Positions 29,181 through 38,362 of a DNA stretch of 64,000 nucleotides are shown here, piece by piece. This DNA is from Paenibacillus sp. Root52. Its GTDB lineage: Bacteria; Bacillota; Bacilli; Paenibacillales; Paenibacillaceae. The position numbers and the translations under genes were made by a program. Positions within the stretch are counted from its first letter, which is position 1. Each line of letters opens with the position of its first letter. The stretch lies in contig NZ_LMFO01000004.1 of assembly GCF_001426865.1 (NCBI RefSeq), forward strand, positions 114,522-178,521, read 5' to 3'. A model generated the notes under the pieces. The model saw nothing but the letters and a program-made list of their open reading frames with translations, was not told the DNA's origin and ran no database searches.

Positions 29181-29939
29181 TTATTGGGCTTTTGTCACGT
29201 TTTCTTTGTCCGTTATGACTTTAAGTGCAAATTTCGGGAGCGCAAGCATTCGACCTGCCCGACTTGGCTCGCGAAGCAAGCGATAGAACCATTCCAGTCT
29301 TAACTTCTGGAACAGTTTCGGCGCACGTTTCGTTTTGCCTGAGATGACATCGAAGCTTCCTCCAACACCCATCATCACCGGAATCTGGAGCGCATCCTTG
29401 AACTTGTTAATCCAAGGTTCTTGAGTATCTGCACCCCGTGCAACAAACAATAGATCCGGAGCAGTTTCACGAATTGCAGCCACGACTTGATCATCTTCAT
29501 CCGAACCGAAGAAGCCGTCACGATAACCTACAATACGAATCGCCGGATACTGCTGTTGTAACCGAACTGCCGTTTCTTGAATCACCTCAGGTGTAGAACC
29601 GAGTAAATATACACCCCAACGATAGTTTTCTCCAACGCGCAGCAATTCATGTAAAAGTTCATATCCGGGAACACGCTCAGCTACAGGATCTCCGCAATAA
29701 TTCGCAGCCCATACAACGCCTGTACCGTCAGGGACAATCATCTCAGCCGATTGCATAACTCGCATGATGGCTGAATCTTCCATTGCCGCCATAACCATGA
29801 TTGGATTGGCTGTAATTACGTGATGCGGTTGCTTCGACAGCACCGCTTCTCGCAGAACCTCTACCGTCTCACTCATAGGCAATTTAGAAAAAGGAATACC
29901 GTAGATGGAAACGGTAGGTATAGTGCCGGTCTGACTCAT
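29181..29939 (-). CDS. tagA: WecG/TagA family ManNAc transferase
   Basis: The 252-residue GT26-family glycosyltransferase adds ManNAc from UDP-ManNAc to undecaprenyl-PP-GlcNAc. Motifs: ITANPIMVMAA (Thr of the acceptor site), IVPDGTGVVWA (catalytic Asp), RVPGYEL, and a basic C-terminal tail (RLEWFYRLLREPSRAGRM) that in TagA contacts the membrane. It starts 7 bases after csaB with AAAGGGTGAG overlapping that gap, so csaB-tagA are co-transcribed. In related Paenibacillus the ManNAc/GlcNAc wall polymer backbone depends on TagA. Confidence 0.93.
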   Translation of the reverse strand: MSQTGTIPTVSIYGIPFSKLPMSETVEVLREAVLSKQPHHVITANPIMVMAAMEDSAIMRVMQSAEMIVPDGTGVVWAANYCGDPVAERVPGYELLHELLRVGENYRWGVYLLGSTPEVIQETAVRLQQQYPAIRIVGYRDGFFGSDEDDQVVAAIRETAPDLLFVARGADTQEPWINKFKDALQIPVMMGVGGSFDVISGKTKRAPKLFQKLRLEWFYRLLREPSRAGRMLALPKFALKVITDKENVTKAQ

Positions 29940-29946
29940 TATCTTC

Positions 29947-31137
29947 TCACCCTTTGCGGCCTAAATAGTTAATAATCTGCTGTGCAGGCACTCTGGCCTC
30001 CTGCTTCAATTCCGTAATTAGTTCCTCATGCTCCTTCAGCCATTGTGACCGCTGATCGAGAAGCTTCGACACATGCTTGGCCAGTTGATCTGCATCAAGC
30101 GTGCTTGTGCTACCTACAGGATCACTATCCAGGCGAAGCATGAACTGATCGATCTTCGGATCGTAGGAGATCCCCACTGGTGGTACATACTGTGAAGCCG
30201 CATAGATCAGACTGTGCAGTCGCATCCCAATGACGATATCACACTGACTCACCTCTTGCAGCATGAGCTGAGGATCGGTCAGATTGTCCGTTATGCTGAC
30301 CTCGCTCCCTTTGCTACTCACATCGCCCATCAATTCCATTACGAATCGTGATGCCTCATCATCCTTAGGCAGATGGAATGGCATGAATCGCAAATGAACT
30401 GCTTTGTGCACACAGAGCTTCTTTAATCCAGCAGCAATAGCCGTAAGCTCTTTACGATCCGATTCCCAGAAGCGAACCGAAATCCCGATAACGGGAAGTT
30501 TGGTATTCCCCGAAGGAGTGTTATTAACGGAGGAGCCCTCGTTCACCGAAGGCTTTTCACCCGATCCTGCCACAACAGACTTCTTTGTCGCTCCACTCTC
30601 CGGTAATGGCAGTCCCATCACTGGATCAGGTACAACGTGAATCTGATTCCACTGCAATCCTAGCTGGCGAAGCAGCTCGGCAGATTGCTCATCACGAACC
30701 GATACATATTTACAGGCTTTGAAAACGGAACGGATCATTGGATTAAAAATCTTCCGGTTCACCGGGCCGATCCCTTGTGCATATATAAACGTTGGTTTCT
30801 TCAACCACTGGGCAAGCTTGATAACACCGAGATAATACGGGATGGACTTCAGCCCTGTTGCATCCTGCAGCAGGCTACCACCACCGCTAATTAACCCGTC
30901 ACTTTCCTTGATGGCTTCTCGAACTTCCTTGAATTTCATACGGTGAACAGAACGAACACCATACATTGAAGTGGTCGATTCTGGATCACCGGAGAGCACA
31001 ATGGGTTCAATGGTGATGCCCGATCTGTGGCTCTCCTCTTCCAGTGCTGTCAGAATTGACTTCAGCACCGCTTCGTCTCCGCTGTTACGGAAACCGTAAT
31101 ATCCTGAGATGACTAATTTTTGAGAAGTGGTGACCAT
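29947..31137 (-). CDS. csaB: Polysaccharide pyruvyl transferase CsaB
   Basis: The 396-residue enzyme adds a 4,6-ketal pyruvate to ManNAc of the secondary cell wall polymer, creating the ligand for SLH domains. N-terminal motifs are SGYYGFRNSGDEAVL and SGGGSLLQDATG; the C-terminal half has GMRLHSLIYA. I start it at ATG 31137, which overlaps the upstream DUF5693 gene by 25 bases and has GGAAGGA upstream. Between the two Rossmann-like halves (near PVMGLPLPESGATKK to NTPSGNTKLP) lies a low-complexity Ser/Gly/Asn linker of about 35 residues, longer than I expect in this family. Confidence 0.93.
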   Translation of the reverse strand: MVTTSQKLVISGYYGFRNSGDEAVLKSILTALEEESHRSGITIEPIVLSGDPESTTSMYGVRSVHRMKFKEVREAIKESDGLISGGGSLLQDATGLKSIPYYLGVIKLAQWLKKPTFIYAQGIGPVNRKIFNPMIRSVFKACKYVSVRDEQSAELLRQLGLQWNQIHVVPDPVMGLPLPESGATKKSVVAGSGEKPSVNEGSSVNNTPSGNTKLPVIGISVRFWESDRKELTAIAAGLKKLCVHKAVHLRFMPFHLPKDDEASRFVMELMGDVSSKGSEVSITDNLTDPQLMLQEVSQCDIVIGMRLHSLIYAASQYVPPVGISYDPKIDQFMLRLDSDPVGSTSTLDADQLAKHVSKLLDQRSQWLKEHEELITELKQEARVPAQQIINYLGRKG

Positions 31138-33134
31138 TTTTTCCAACATCCTTCCGCGACTTGCCACACACCCACAGCAATGATCCCGAAGATTAAGCCA
31201 AGTCCCAATCCCATCACACCACGAATGAGGGACAACACAGCTGGTGTGTGGATATGCGCAAACGTATCAACCATAGACAACTGTCCAATCGTTGCAATAA
31301 TAAGAACAAAAATGAATTTACGATATTTCAATGCAGCGAACACACCAACGATGAACAGTGGGTGTCCTCCCATGAACTCTTTGAATCTTGGACGAACGCC
31401 GAAGGTATCTTCAAGCGTTGTACGCAGGAACATTTCAAGCGGTGTAACCGAGCCTGAATTGCCTGTCCGCGTCAAATAATAATAACCTGCAGCTGCAGCA
31501 ATGACTGCGAGTACAACCATCAATACGTTAATTGGCATACGCAGCATTTCTTTGATTTTCTTAATCGAGAAGCTGCCCGAACCGCGATAGAACACAACAT
31601 AAATCGCAACCAGTGCGATTGGTGCAAAGTGCAACAGACTCACGCCTCGGAACTGGTTAATGACCAGACTGTACGTAATGCTGTTCAACAAAGCGATAAC
31701 AAACGGCACTGCCATAAATGAAAGAATCGATGTTCTTACATATAGAATGATGGTCTGACCTAAACGACGACCTGCTGACGCATCTGGCTGACGTTGCTGT
31801 TGGTAGTTCACCGTGCGAACGGCAAGCACCATGGCAATCGTCGGTGCCGCAATGGCTACTAGCAAGGCGATCCCTTGCTCAAGCAGTGTCGGTTTCAGCA
31901 AGAACAATCCAGCACTTCCCACTAAACTTAGTGCGAACACAAGCAGAGTTAGTAGTGGTACAAAGTACGATACCATGAGCGTAATCAAGGCAATCGCACC
32001 AATTAGAGCAACCAGTTTGGCATAACGCTGAATGGACGAATCCTTCACCGTAAAGGCTTCAGCTTGTCCAAGCTCGAATCCGAATTTACCCATACGTTCA
32101 ACCGCATGACCTGGTTCGCCCAGACTGTTGATCAGATTCTCGATTGGATCTGTAATCATGGCTTTGGACGTATTCCGACTTGGTGAAGCATTCATGTAGA
32201 GCATGCGAATGTTACGGTCTTTCGTCGCCAATACGAAACGGTCTGCAATGGTATCTACGTCCAGATTGGCATCGGCATCACTCAGGGAATATAGGCGTGC
32301 AACATTATAATCAATTTTGTAAGCGAGTGTCTGGAAGCCAGATTGTGGCTTCTTCAGATTCTCAATCGCTGCGAGTCCGATGTCGTATTTATTGAGCAAT
32401 TGTGCGAATTGATCAATACTCTTCATCTCCGCATTATCATTGTACCCTTTCACAGCATCCCCATCAAACAAGATGCGTGTAACGCCATTCTCTTTGAAGA
32501 ACGACAGCAGTCGCTCCATGGAGGCTTGGTTGTAAGGTACGCTATCTGAGATCCGCGGCAAGATGTGGAAGCCATGATCACGCAGCATTTTCATAGCAAC
32601 CGGGTCAGGCTGCAATGGCTGCATGTTGGCATTCTCCGGCGGAGTCTGCAATATTAAGCCGCTGCGGCCTTCATATTCCCATGGAACCACAGGAATCTGG
32701 CGGTCAGCGAACGTTTGTTCAATGATAGGGGCATATGTCTGTGCATTCTCTCCGCTCGTGAACAGCACATACGTGTAGTTCTCATTCGAAGGAATCACAT
32801 TCTTCGTCAGGTTCGCGAGATCCTGACCGTTATATACCATAATACGGCGTGTCTTTCTCAACTCATCTAGTGTACTTTCGAACATTGCCATGGTCGTTAC
32901 GCCAGCATCTTTTAGACGTGTTAATTGTTCATTCATAAAATCTTGCGGATGGGCCTGATATGCTGAGATATCCAGCAGACCCCGATAATTGAAGACCAGT
33001 TCTACCTTGTTGGCAGAAGACTCCGTCTGCACTCGATCACTAATCACTGGAATGGAGGCTACCAATCCAATGATGACAACAAGCCACAGCCACTTCCGGG
33101 AAGCGGTATTCCAATAAAGCCATTTTTGACGCAC
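31113..33134 (-). CDS. DUF5693 family polytopic membrane protein
   Basis: The 673-residue product starts at a GTG with GAGGAGGT nine bases upstream. It has one N-terminal membrane segment (about 16-30), a large extracellular domain (about 35-375) and about eight to nine C-terminal membrane segments (about 380-665). The gene directly precedes and overlaps csaB, the usual neighbourhood of this family in S-layer-forming Firmicutes. The arrangement suggests a role in wall polymer assembly, transport or ligation; the family has no proven activity that I know of. DUF5693-csaB-tagA form one operon. Confidence 0.85.
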   Translation of the reverse strand: MRQKWLYWNTASRKWLWLVVIIGLVASIPVISDRVQTESSANKVELVFNYRGLLDISAYQAHPQDFMNEQLTRLKDAGVTTMAMFESTLDELRKTRRIMVYNGQDLANLTKNVIPSNENYTYVLFTSGENAQTYAPIIEQTFADRQIPVVPWEYEGRSGLILQTPPENANMQPLQPDPVAMKMLRDHGFHILPRISDSVPYNQASMERLLSFFKENGVTRILFDGDAVKGYNDNAEMKSIDQFAQLLNKYDIGLAAIENLKKPQSGFQTLAYKIDYNVARLYSLSDADANLDVDTIADRFVLATKDRNIRMLYMNASPSRNTSKAMITDPIENLINSLGEPGHAVERMGKFGFELGQAEAFTVKDSSIQRYAKLVALIGAIALITLMVSYFVPLLTLLVFALSLVGSAGLFLLKPTLLEQGIALLVAIAAPTIAMVLAVRTVNYQQQRQPDASAGRRLGQTIILYVRTSILSFMAVPFVIALLNSITYSLVINQFRGVSLLHFAPIALVAIYVVFYRGSGSFSIKKIKEMLRMPINVLMVVLAVIAAAAGYYYLTRTGNSGSVTPLEMFLRTTLEDTFGVRPRFKEFMGGHPLFIVGVFAALKYRKFIFVLIIATIGQLSMVDTFAHIHTPAVLSLIRGVMGLGLGLIFGIIAVGVWQVAEGCWKKWSPLLKN

Positions 33135-33206
33135 TATACGTGTACCTCCTCAAGTGTTGGAACCAAAATCCACGTTCAGCTCAAGTAATTCCATCATTCA
33201 TCCCAC

Positions 33207-33359
33207 TTTTACAATATCCACTCCGATGACAGAATAACCTTCCGATCGCTGTTATCCCCAGATTTTTTTGAACCCTTCATTTAAAGGGAAAATCCGGGGA
33301 TAAAGGCGAACGCTTCGCTTCTTCATGTTATTTCTGTCCTCTCCGTTCTCATGTAAACG
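33207..33359. repeat. Hairpin repeat family, copy B
   Basis: About 153 bp in the forward orientation. Core CGATCGCTGTTATCCCC, apical CCCTTCATTTAAAGGG and AAATCCGGGGATAAAGG on the far side. It lies in the gap between pgcA and the DUF5693 gene, upstream of the DUF5693 start. Confidence 0.8.
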
Positions 33360-33377
33360 TTAAGTTTAACTCTAACA

Positions 33378-33421
33378 TAAAAGCCCCTCCGCCAACCAAC
33401 CTTTCGGTGCGGAGAGGCTTT
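33378..33421 (-). terminator. Rho-independent terminator of pgcA
   Basis: Minus-strand stem AAGCCTCTCCGC/GCGGAGGGGCTT with a loop of about 18 bases, then TTT; about 40 bases past the pgcA stop. Confidence 0.8.
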
Positions 33422-33460
33422 CTCATGTTCAAGCTACATCCTTTAAAACCTGTAACTGAA

Positions 33461-35179
33461 TTACGCGTCTACACGTGTCATTACTGCGTTAGACAAGCGT
33501 TCGATACGGCTTTGAGCATCGTCTGTACTCTCACCACGAACGGCAAAGTAAATTTTGATCTTAGGCTCAGTTCCTGATGGACGCAGGCAGAACCATGATC
33601 CGTCCGCCAAAATGAACTTGAGTACATTTTCTTTAGGCAGACCGTCTAGGCCAAGAGAGTAGTCCAGCACATCTTGTACTGCGATTCCCGCTACTTCTTG
33701 TGGCGGATTGGAGCGCCAGTCTGTCATTTTAGCTTGAATCTGAGCGACTCCATCTTTACCTTTCAGTGTACGGGACTCCAGCTTCTCCAAGAACGTTCCG
33801 AACTGGCGATATAGCTCTTGCAGTACATCGTACAATGTTTTGCCTTGGCTCTTGTAATATGCAGCAGCCTCAGCAATTAGCATGGAAGCGAGGATTGCAT
33901 CCTTATCGCGTGCATAGTTGCCTGCCAGGTAACCATAGCTCTCTTCGTACCCGAACAAGAACGTATGACTGCCGCTTTCTTCGAATTGATCCATTTTTTC
34001 ACCGATATATTTGAAGCCTGTCAGGGTGTTCATCACTTCTGCACCATAGTGCTCAGCGATTACTGCGCCCAACTCGCTCGTTACAATCGTTTTGATCACT
34101 GCACCATTGCTTGGCAGCTTACCTGTCTCTTGCAGGCGACTTAATACATAATGAACCATAATGGCACCGGACTGGTTACCGGACAAGACGAAATATTTGC
34201 CATCGTTGTCTTTTACCACCGCACCCATACGGTCTGCATCTGGGTCTGTACCGATCAAAATGTCTGCACCAACCGCTTCGCCCAGCTTCATCGCCAGCGT
34301 AAATGCTTCGCGCTCTTCCGGGTTAGGGGACTTCACTGTGGAAAACTCTGCATCTGGCTGTTCTTGCTCTGCTACGATGTGAAGTTGTTCGAATCCGATC
34401 TGCTCCAATACACGACGTACAGGAACGTTTCCTGTTCCGTGCAGTGGTGTGAAGACGATTTTGAAATCACGTCCTACACCGTCTTGGATCAGTTCACGAC
34501 TCAAGCTCTGACTTGCTACAGTATCGAAGAATGCTTGATCTTCTTCTTCCCCAAGCCATACGAGCAACCCTTGTGCTTCAGCTTCTTCTTGAGTCAGCTT
34601 TTTGACATCGGCCAGAGAAGGAACCTCCTGGATGTACTGAATCACCTTCTCCGCTTCATGCGGTACAAGTTGACCCCCTTGGTGGTTGTACACTTTATAT
34701 CCGTTATATTCAGGAGGGTTATGGCTCGCTGTCACCACAATACCGCCCGTTGCTTGCAAATGGCGCACGCTGAAGGACAATTGAGGCGTAGGGCGCAGGG
34801 ATGTGAACAGCTTCGCCACGATTCCGTTGCCTGCCAGAACAAGTGCAGCATCCAGTGTGAACTCTGGTGAATAGTGACGGGAATCATGCGCAATGACCAC
34901 AGAAGGTCTGCCTTCTTTGTCACCATGCTGTTCCAGCAAATACCGAGCGAATCCTTGTGTTGCACGCCCCACCGTGTAGCGGTTCATCCGGTTGCTTCCA
35001 GCGCCGATCACACCACGCAATCCACCCGTACCGAACTCCAGATTACGGTAGAAACGATCTTCCAGCTCTTTCGGCTGATCCTGCAAGTCACGAAGCTCCT
35101 GTTTCGTCGCTTCATCAATCGAAGCATCCTCCAACCATTGCTGCAGCGTCAATGCTGCTGTTTCGCTTAACTGTTCCAT
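33461..35179 (-). CDS. pgcA: Phosphoglucomutase / phosphosugar mutase PgcA
   Basis: The 572-residue alpha-D-phosphohexomutase interconverts glucose-6-P and glucose-1-P, supplying UDP-glucose for wall polymers and glycolipids. The phosphoserine loop is TASHNPPEYNGYK (S152), the metal-binding loop is GTDPDADRMG, the sugar-binding loop is GYEESYGYL, and the phosphate-binding site near the C-terminus is RPSGTEPKIK. Length fits the Bacillus PgcA group rather than the shorter GlmM. It is a single-gene unit with its own terminator. Confidence 0.94.
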   Translation of the reverse strand: MEQLSETAALTLQQWLEDASIDEATKQELRDLQDQPKELEDRFYRNLEFGTGGLRGVIGAGSNRMNRYTVGRATQGFARYLLEQHGDKEGRPSVVIAHDSRHYSPEFTLDAALVLAGNGIVAKLFTSLRPTPQLSFSVRHLQATGGIVVTASHNPPEYNGYKVYNHQGGQLVPHEAEKVIQYIQEVPSLADVKKLTQEEAEAQGLLVWLGEEEDQAFFDTVASQSLSRELIQDGVGRDFKIVFTPLHGTGNVPVRRVLEQIGFEQLHIVAEQEQPDAEFSTVKSPNPEEREAFTLAMKLGEAVGADILIGTDPDADRMGAVVKDNDGKYFVLSGNQSGAIMVHYVLSRLQETGKLPSNGAVIKTIVTSELGAVIAEHYGAEVMNTLTGFKYIGEKMDQFEESGSHTFLFGYEESYGYLAGNYARDKDAILASMLIAEAAAYYKSQGKTLYDVLQELYRQFGTFLEKLESRTLKGKDGVAQIQAKMTDWRSNPPQEVAGIAVQDVLDYSLGLDGLPKENVLKFILADGSWFCLRPSGTEPKIKIYFAVRGESTDDAQSRIERLSNAVMTRVDA

Positions 35180-35326
35180 TCCTGCAAACCCCTTCCTCTA
35201 TGTCCATTCAAAATAATTGCTGACTCCATCAGCATGTTGCCCTTGATTCCAGATTCTCATATGCCATAGCAGATCGAACATCTTCTCTCAGGTGCCACAT
35301 GCTCACGTATGTACTCAGCTTATCTC

Positions 35327-35758
35327 TTAGCTTGGGTCAGACAATGCAAACATGATCTCGCCTTCAGCGACAATTTTATCTTCCACTCTAGCTGTAGCTT
35401 TACCTTTACCGATCGAGCCTTTCAGTCGAGTGATCTCCACTTCAAGCATCAGCGTATCTCCAGGCACAACTTGTCCACGGAATCGGAAGTTGTCCAGTCC
35501 CGCTAAAAATCCAATTTTGCCTTTATTGCTCTCGATGCTAAGCATAGCTGCTGCGCCAACTTGAGCCAGCGCTTCTGTAATCAAGACACCCGGCATTACC
35601 GGATACTCTGGAAAATGACCCAGGAAGTGCGGTTCGTTGATCGTTACATTCTTCAAACCAACAGCACGCTTGCCCTCCTCCATCTCTACAATTTTATCCA
35701 CCAGTAGGAACGGGGGACGGTGTGGAATGATCGCTTGAATCTGTTTGCTATCGAGCAC
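35327..35758 (-). CDS. fabZ: 3-hydroxyacyl-[ACP] dehydratase FabZ
   Basis: The 143-residue hot-dog-fold enzyme of type II fatty acid synthesis dehydrates 3-hydroxyacyl-ACP. Catalytic H48 ([12 protein letters not shown]) and E62 (ITEALAQ) are present, as is the N-terminal [11 protein letters not shown]. It starts at a GTG at 35758 with AAAGGAGAAT upstream. In Bacillus subtilis fabZ also lies next to the mbl-flhO-flhP block, so the order is conserved. Confidence 0.95.
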   Translation of the reverse strand: MLDSKQIQAIIPHRPPFLLVDKIVEMEEGKRAVGLKNVTINEPHFLGHFPEYPVMPGVLITEALAQVGAAAMLSIESNKGKIGFLAGLDNFRFRGQVVPGDTLMLEVEITRLKGSIGKGKATARVEDKIVAEGEIMFALSDPS

Positions 35759-35819
35759 GTTGTATTCTCCTTTCGTGTCGCATTTTATATGAGGTGTTCC
35801 ATAATGGACTGACCATGTG

Positions 35820-35968
35820 CGTTCTGGTGACGCTCCGGGTGCGGATCGTTCTTTCGATCGCTGTTGTCTTCTAATTTTATCTGATTGTAGCTTTTAAAAG
35901 GTTAAAATTAGAAGACAAAGGCGAACGCGTTGCTTCTTCAGAATCGATTCCTTCCCCTACACTACGTT
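35820..35968. repeat. Hairpin repeat family, copy C (stem arms changed)
   Basis: Retains the flanking CGATCGCTGTT and AAAGGCGAACGC blocks. The inner stem arms (35864-35879 and 35903-35918) are a different sequence, TTGTCTTCTAATTTTA, yet form a perfect 16-bp stem. It lies between fabZ and the EpuA-like gene. Ends are approximate. Confidence 0.7.
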
Positions 35969-36101
35969 ACGCTAAATACAAGTTCAGACCATTATAAAAT
36001 CCAATCTCATATAAAATATAGTTGTTGTATTTGTTTAAAAAGCGCATTTTCGGTTAACACTAGAAATATCCTTCATGACTGCAGTAGTGAAGGTTGAGAT
36101 A

Positions 36102-36152
36102 AGGGGTCTCTCTTGGCGATGATGCATATCATTCGCAGGGGAGGCCTCTTTT
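36102..36152. other. Long imperfect hairpin between fabZ and the EpuA-like gene
   Basis: GGCGATGAT/ATCATTCGC inner stem inside GGTCTC/GAGGCCTC outer arms, followed by TTTT on the plus strand. No plus-strand gene ends here, so its role is unclear. Confidence 0.4.
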
Positions 36153-36206
36153 GACATTAGACGTTAGAAGTCAAACGTCATCCATCATTATACTGTTTTC
36201 AACACC

Positions 36207-36239
36207 AAAAAGAAAACTCCTGCCTACGCAGGAGTTTTC
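36207..36239 (-). terminator. Rho-independent terminator of the mbl-flhO-flhP region
   Basis: Minus-strand stem AAAACTCCTGC/GCAGGAGTTTT followed by CTTTTT, just past the EpuA-like gene. Confidence 0.9.
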
Positions 36240-36253
36240 CCTCATTACACGTC

Positions 36254-36478
36254 CTATGGAGCGAACACCAGATTATATACATGCTCCCAAGTGCTCCACT
36301 CCAATACGGAGCCGATATCCTGTTTACCCAGTACTACATAGCCAGCGACCATACCACCAGCGAGGGCAAGAACAAGCAGAAACGGAACCAGAAACCACCT
36401 GGCGATACGCCATCCACTCTTCTTCTTCTTGACTTTCGTCTTATCCGGCTTACTGTTCTGCTGCTCTGTATCTGTCAT
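36254..36478 (-). CDS. EpuA-like small membrane protein (annotated in the family as RNA polymerase subunit beta-like)
   Basis: The 74-residue product has a Lys-rich N-terminus (KPDKTKVKKKKSGWRIAR), one membrane segment (about 30-50, FLVPFLLVLALAGGMVAGYV) and a short C-terminal domain (VLEWSTWEHVYNLVFAP). This is the layout of the EpuA family, whose name as a polymerase subunit is not supported by function. I start it at the ATG at 36478, with AAGGTGA upstream; GTG codons at 36487 and 36481 are alternatives. It follows flhP by 12 bases and closes the operon. Confidence 0.8.
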   Translation of the reverse strand: MTDTEQQNSKPDKTKVKKKKSGWRIARWFLVPFLLVLALAGGMVAGYVVLGKQDIGSVLEWSTWEHVYNLVFAP

Positions 36479-36490
36479 CACATTCACCTT

Positions 36491-37330
36491 TTATGCTCTC
36501 AAATTGTTGGCTAGACCCGCCATCGAATCACTGGATGTCAGTGCCCGAGCTGCCAACTGATACGTACGCTGTCCTTGCATCAGCAAAGCCATCTCCGAAG
36601 TCAGATCCACATTCGACTGCTCCAAGTAACCCGCACGAATTGTAGCCGTCGCTGGACGCGTCGCCGCATTAGCTCCAAATACATCATCTTCCGTTAAACC
36701 AACGTCCAACCCAAACAGATTATCGGCATATTGCACCAAACCTTCAGGACGCTCAATATCGACGAGTTGCAACTGAGCACCGATAGTTGCGTTAGCCGCA
36801 TTACCTCGGCGAATTAGCAAATTCCCATTCTCATCAAATGCGACCTTGCTATTCACCTGTGCGGTAATCCGATTACCTTGACGATCAAGCACAAAATGCC
36901 CTTCTCCGTTAACGAGAACCATCATCTGAGGTGCATTCGGGTTCGGATTCGGTCTTTCATCAGGTACAAAATGGAATGCACCTTGACGTGTCCACATTTT
37001 CTGCCCGTTCGCTTCCACAGCAAACATAGCATTGCCTTCAATCGCTAGATCCGTCGGGTTACCCGTCTCATTAAGCGATCCTTGCGTCATATCCTTCGTA
37101 ACATCTGATAAACGTACTCCAAACCCGAGGTTATATCCCATCGGTGTAGAACGACCATCTAGTTTATACTTCTCAGGTTGTTGTTGTACACGAGTCAAAA
37201 CATCTTCAAACGCTGCTTGCTTGCTCTTATAGCCTGCCGTGTTCACATTGGCAATATTATCGGCAATGACTTCCAAACGTTGCTGAATGCCAGTCATGGA
37301 GACCTTGGCACTAATCATGGAATTATTCAT
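36491..37330 (-). CDS. flhP: Flagellar hook-basal body protein FlhP
   Basis: The 279-residue FlgG/FlgF-type rod protein has the N-terminal motif ITANNIANVNT-like (QQRLEVIADNIANVNTAGYK), a central domain, and the C-terminal EGSNVD-type motif (GYLEQSNVDLTSEMALLMQGQRTYQ). It follows flhO by 45 bases. FlhP and FlhO form the distal rod of the Bacillus flagellum. The product lacks a signal peptide, as expected for type III export. Position after mbl and flhO matches Bacillus. Confidence 0.9.
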   Translation of the reverse strand: MNNSMISAKVSMTGIQQRLEVIADNIANVNTAGYKSKQAAFEDVLTRVQQQPEKYKLDGRSTPMGYNLGFGVRLSDVTKDMTQGSLNETGNPTDLAIEGNAMFAVEANGQKMWTRQGAFHFVPDERPNPNPNAPQMMVLVNGEGHFVLDRQGNRITAQVNSKVAFDENGNLLIRRGNAANATIGAQLQLVDIERPEGLVQYADNLFGLDVGLTEDDVFGANAATRPATATIRAGYLEQSNVDLTSEMALLMQGQRTYQLAARALTSSDSMAGLANNLRA

Positions 37331-37375
37331 CGGTGGTTTACCCTCCCCACTACGTGGTTATATCTACGGTTGACG

Positions 37376-38260
37376 TTATACACGTCCAACTTCATTAACG
37401 GCCTTTTCTAAACTTCGGTCATAGAACTGCACAATTTTCTGATTGGCTTCATACGCACGGAACGCAGCATTCATGTCCACTGTCGCTTGAGAAGCATCCA
37501 CATTGGAGCCCTCTAAGTATCCTTGACGGATCTGAACGTTATCTCCAGCAGCCATCATTCTAGCCGTTGCACCGCCCTGTTCGTCCAAACTGAAGTTACC
37601 GTCGCCTTGACGTACCAACTGATTCGGCAGATCAACCACGCTAATTCCAAGTGTAACGCCTGTGGGTGCACCTGTAGCTGCATTCACGAGACGACCTTGC
37701 TCATCCACTTTAAATTGCTCCACTGAACCTGTCAACACGATAGGTTGTCCATTATTATCCAACACTTGAGAGCCCGTCGAGCTCAGCAATTGTCCTGTTC
37801 CCGTAACAAGGAAATGCCCATCACGCGTGTATCTTGTATTACCATCTGCATCCTGCACCGTAAAATATGCCTGTGGTTGGTACGTAACCGTACCATCTTC
37901 TCTCACAAACTTACCTGATGCATCAAATGTAACAGGTTGTCCCGTCTGTGGATCGTTTACCACCAAATTAGATGAAATGGCAAAATCACTCTTCTGCCCG
38001 CTCTCTCTAATCGCACCTTGCACATTCATGGACAAGCTCTCTTCGGCAAATACACCTGAGTTCAATCTACCCAACCGCTTTGTCGGAGCATTGGCATCTC
38101 CGCCCACCAAAGTAATGAGCATTTCCGGGAAGGAACGGCTAACACTGCTGACCTGTTTGTATCCCGTTGTGTTCATATTCACGATATTCTGGGTTGCTGT
38201 ATCATGGCGACGTTGTTGCGTAAGCATTCCCGCGGTGGCCGTATATAGACCTCTTAACAT
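37376..38260 (-). CDS. flhO: Flagellar hook-basal body protein FlhO
   Basis: The 294-residue rod-family protein starts MLRGLYTATAGMLTQQRRHD with the ATQNIVNMNTTGYKQ motif, and ends in GYLEGSNVDASQATVDMNAA plus a heptad helix (YEANQKIVQFYDRSLEKAV). GAGGAGAGGGGATC precedes the ATG. It is the first flagellar gene after mbl, as in Bacillus subtilis. It likely builds the flagellar rod together with FlhP; the main fla/che operon is not in this window. Confidence 0.92.
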   Translation of the reverse strand: MLRGLYTATAGMLTQQRRHDTATQNIVNMNTTGYKQVSSVSRSFPEMLITLVGGDANAPTKRLGRLNSGVFAEESLSMNVQGAIRESGQKSDFAISSNLVVNDPQTGQPVTFDASGKFVREDGTVTYQPQAYFTVQDADGNTRYTRDGHFLVTGTGQLLSSTGSQVLDNNGQPIVLTGSVEQFKVDEQGRLVNAATGAPTGVTLGISVVDLPNQLVRQGDGNFSLDEQGGATARMMAAGDNVQIRQGYLEGSNVDASQATVDMNAAFRAYEANQKIVQFYDRSLEKAVNEVGRV

Positions 38261-38362
38261 GGTTGATCCCCTCTCCTCAAGCGCTTGTCCTGCATGGCAG
38301 GCTTACGGCTTGTCCGTTCTTAACCCGAGCATGGGCGAACCTTTGTTGATTATATCGGCAGA

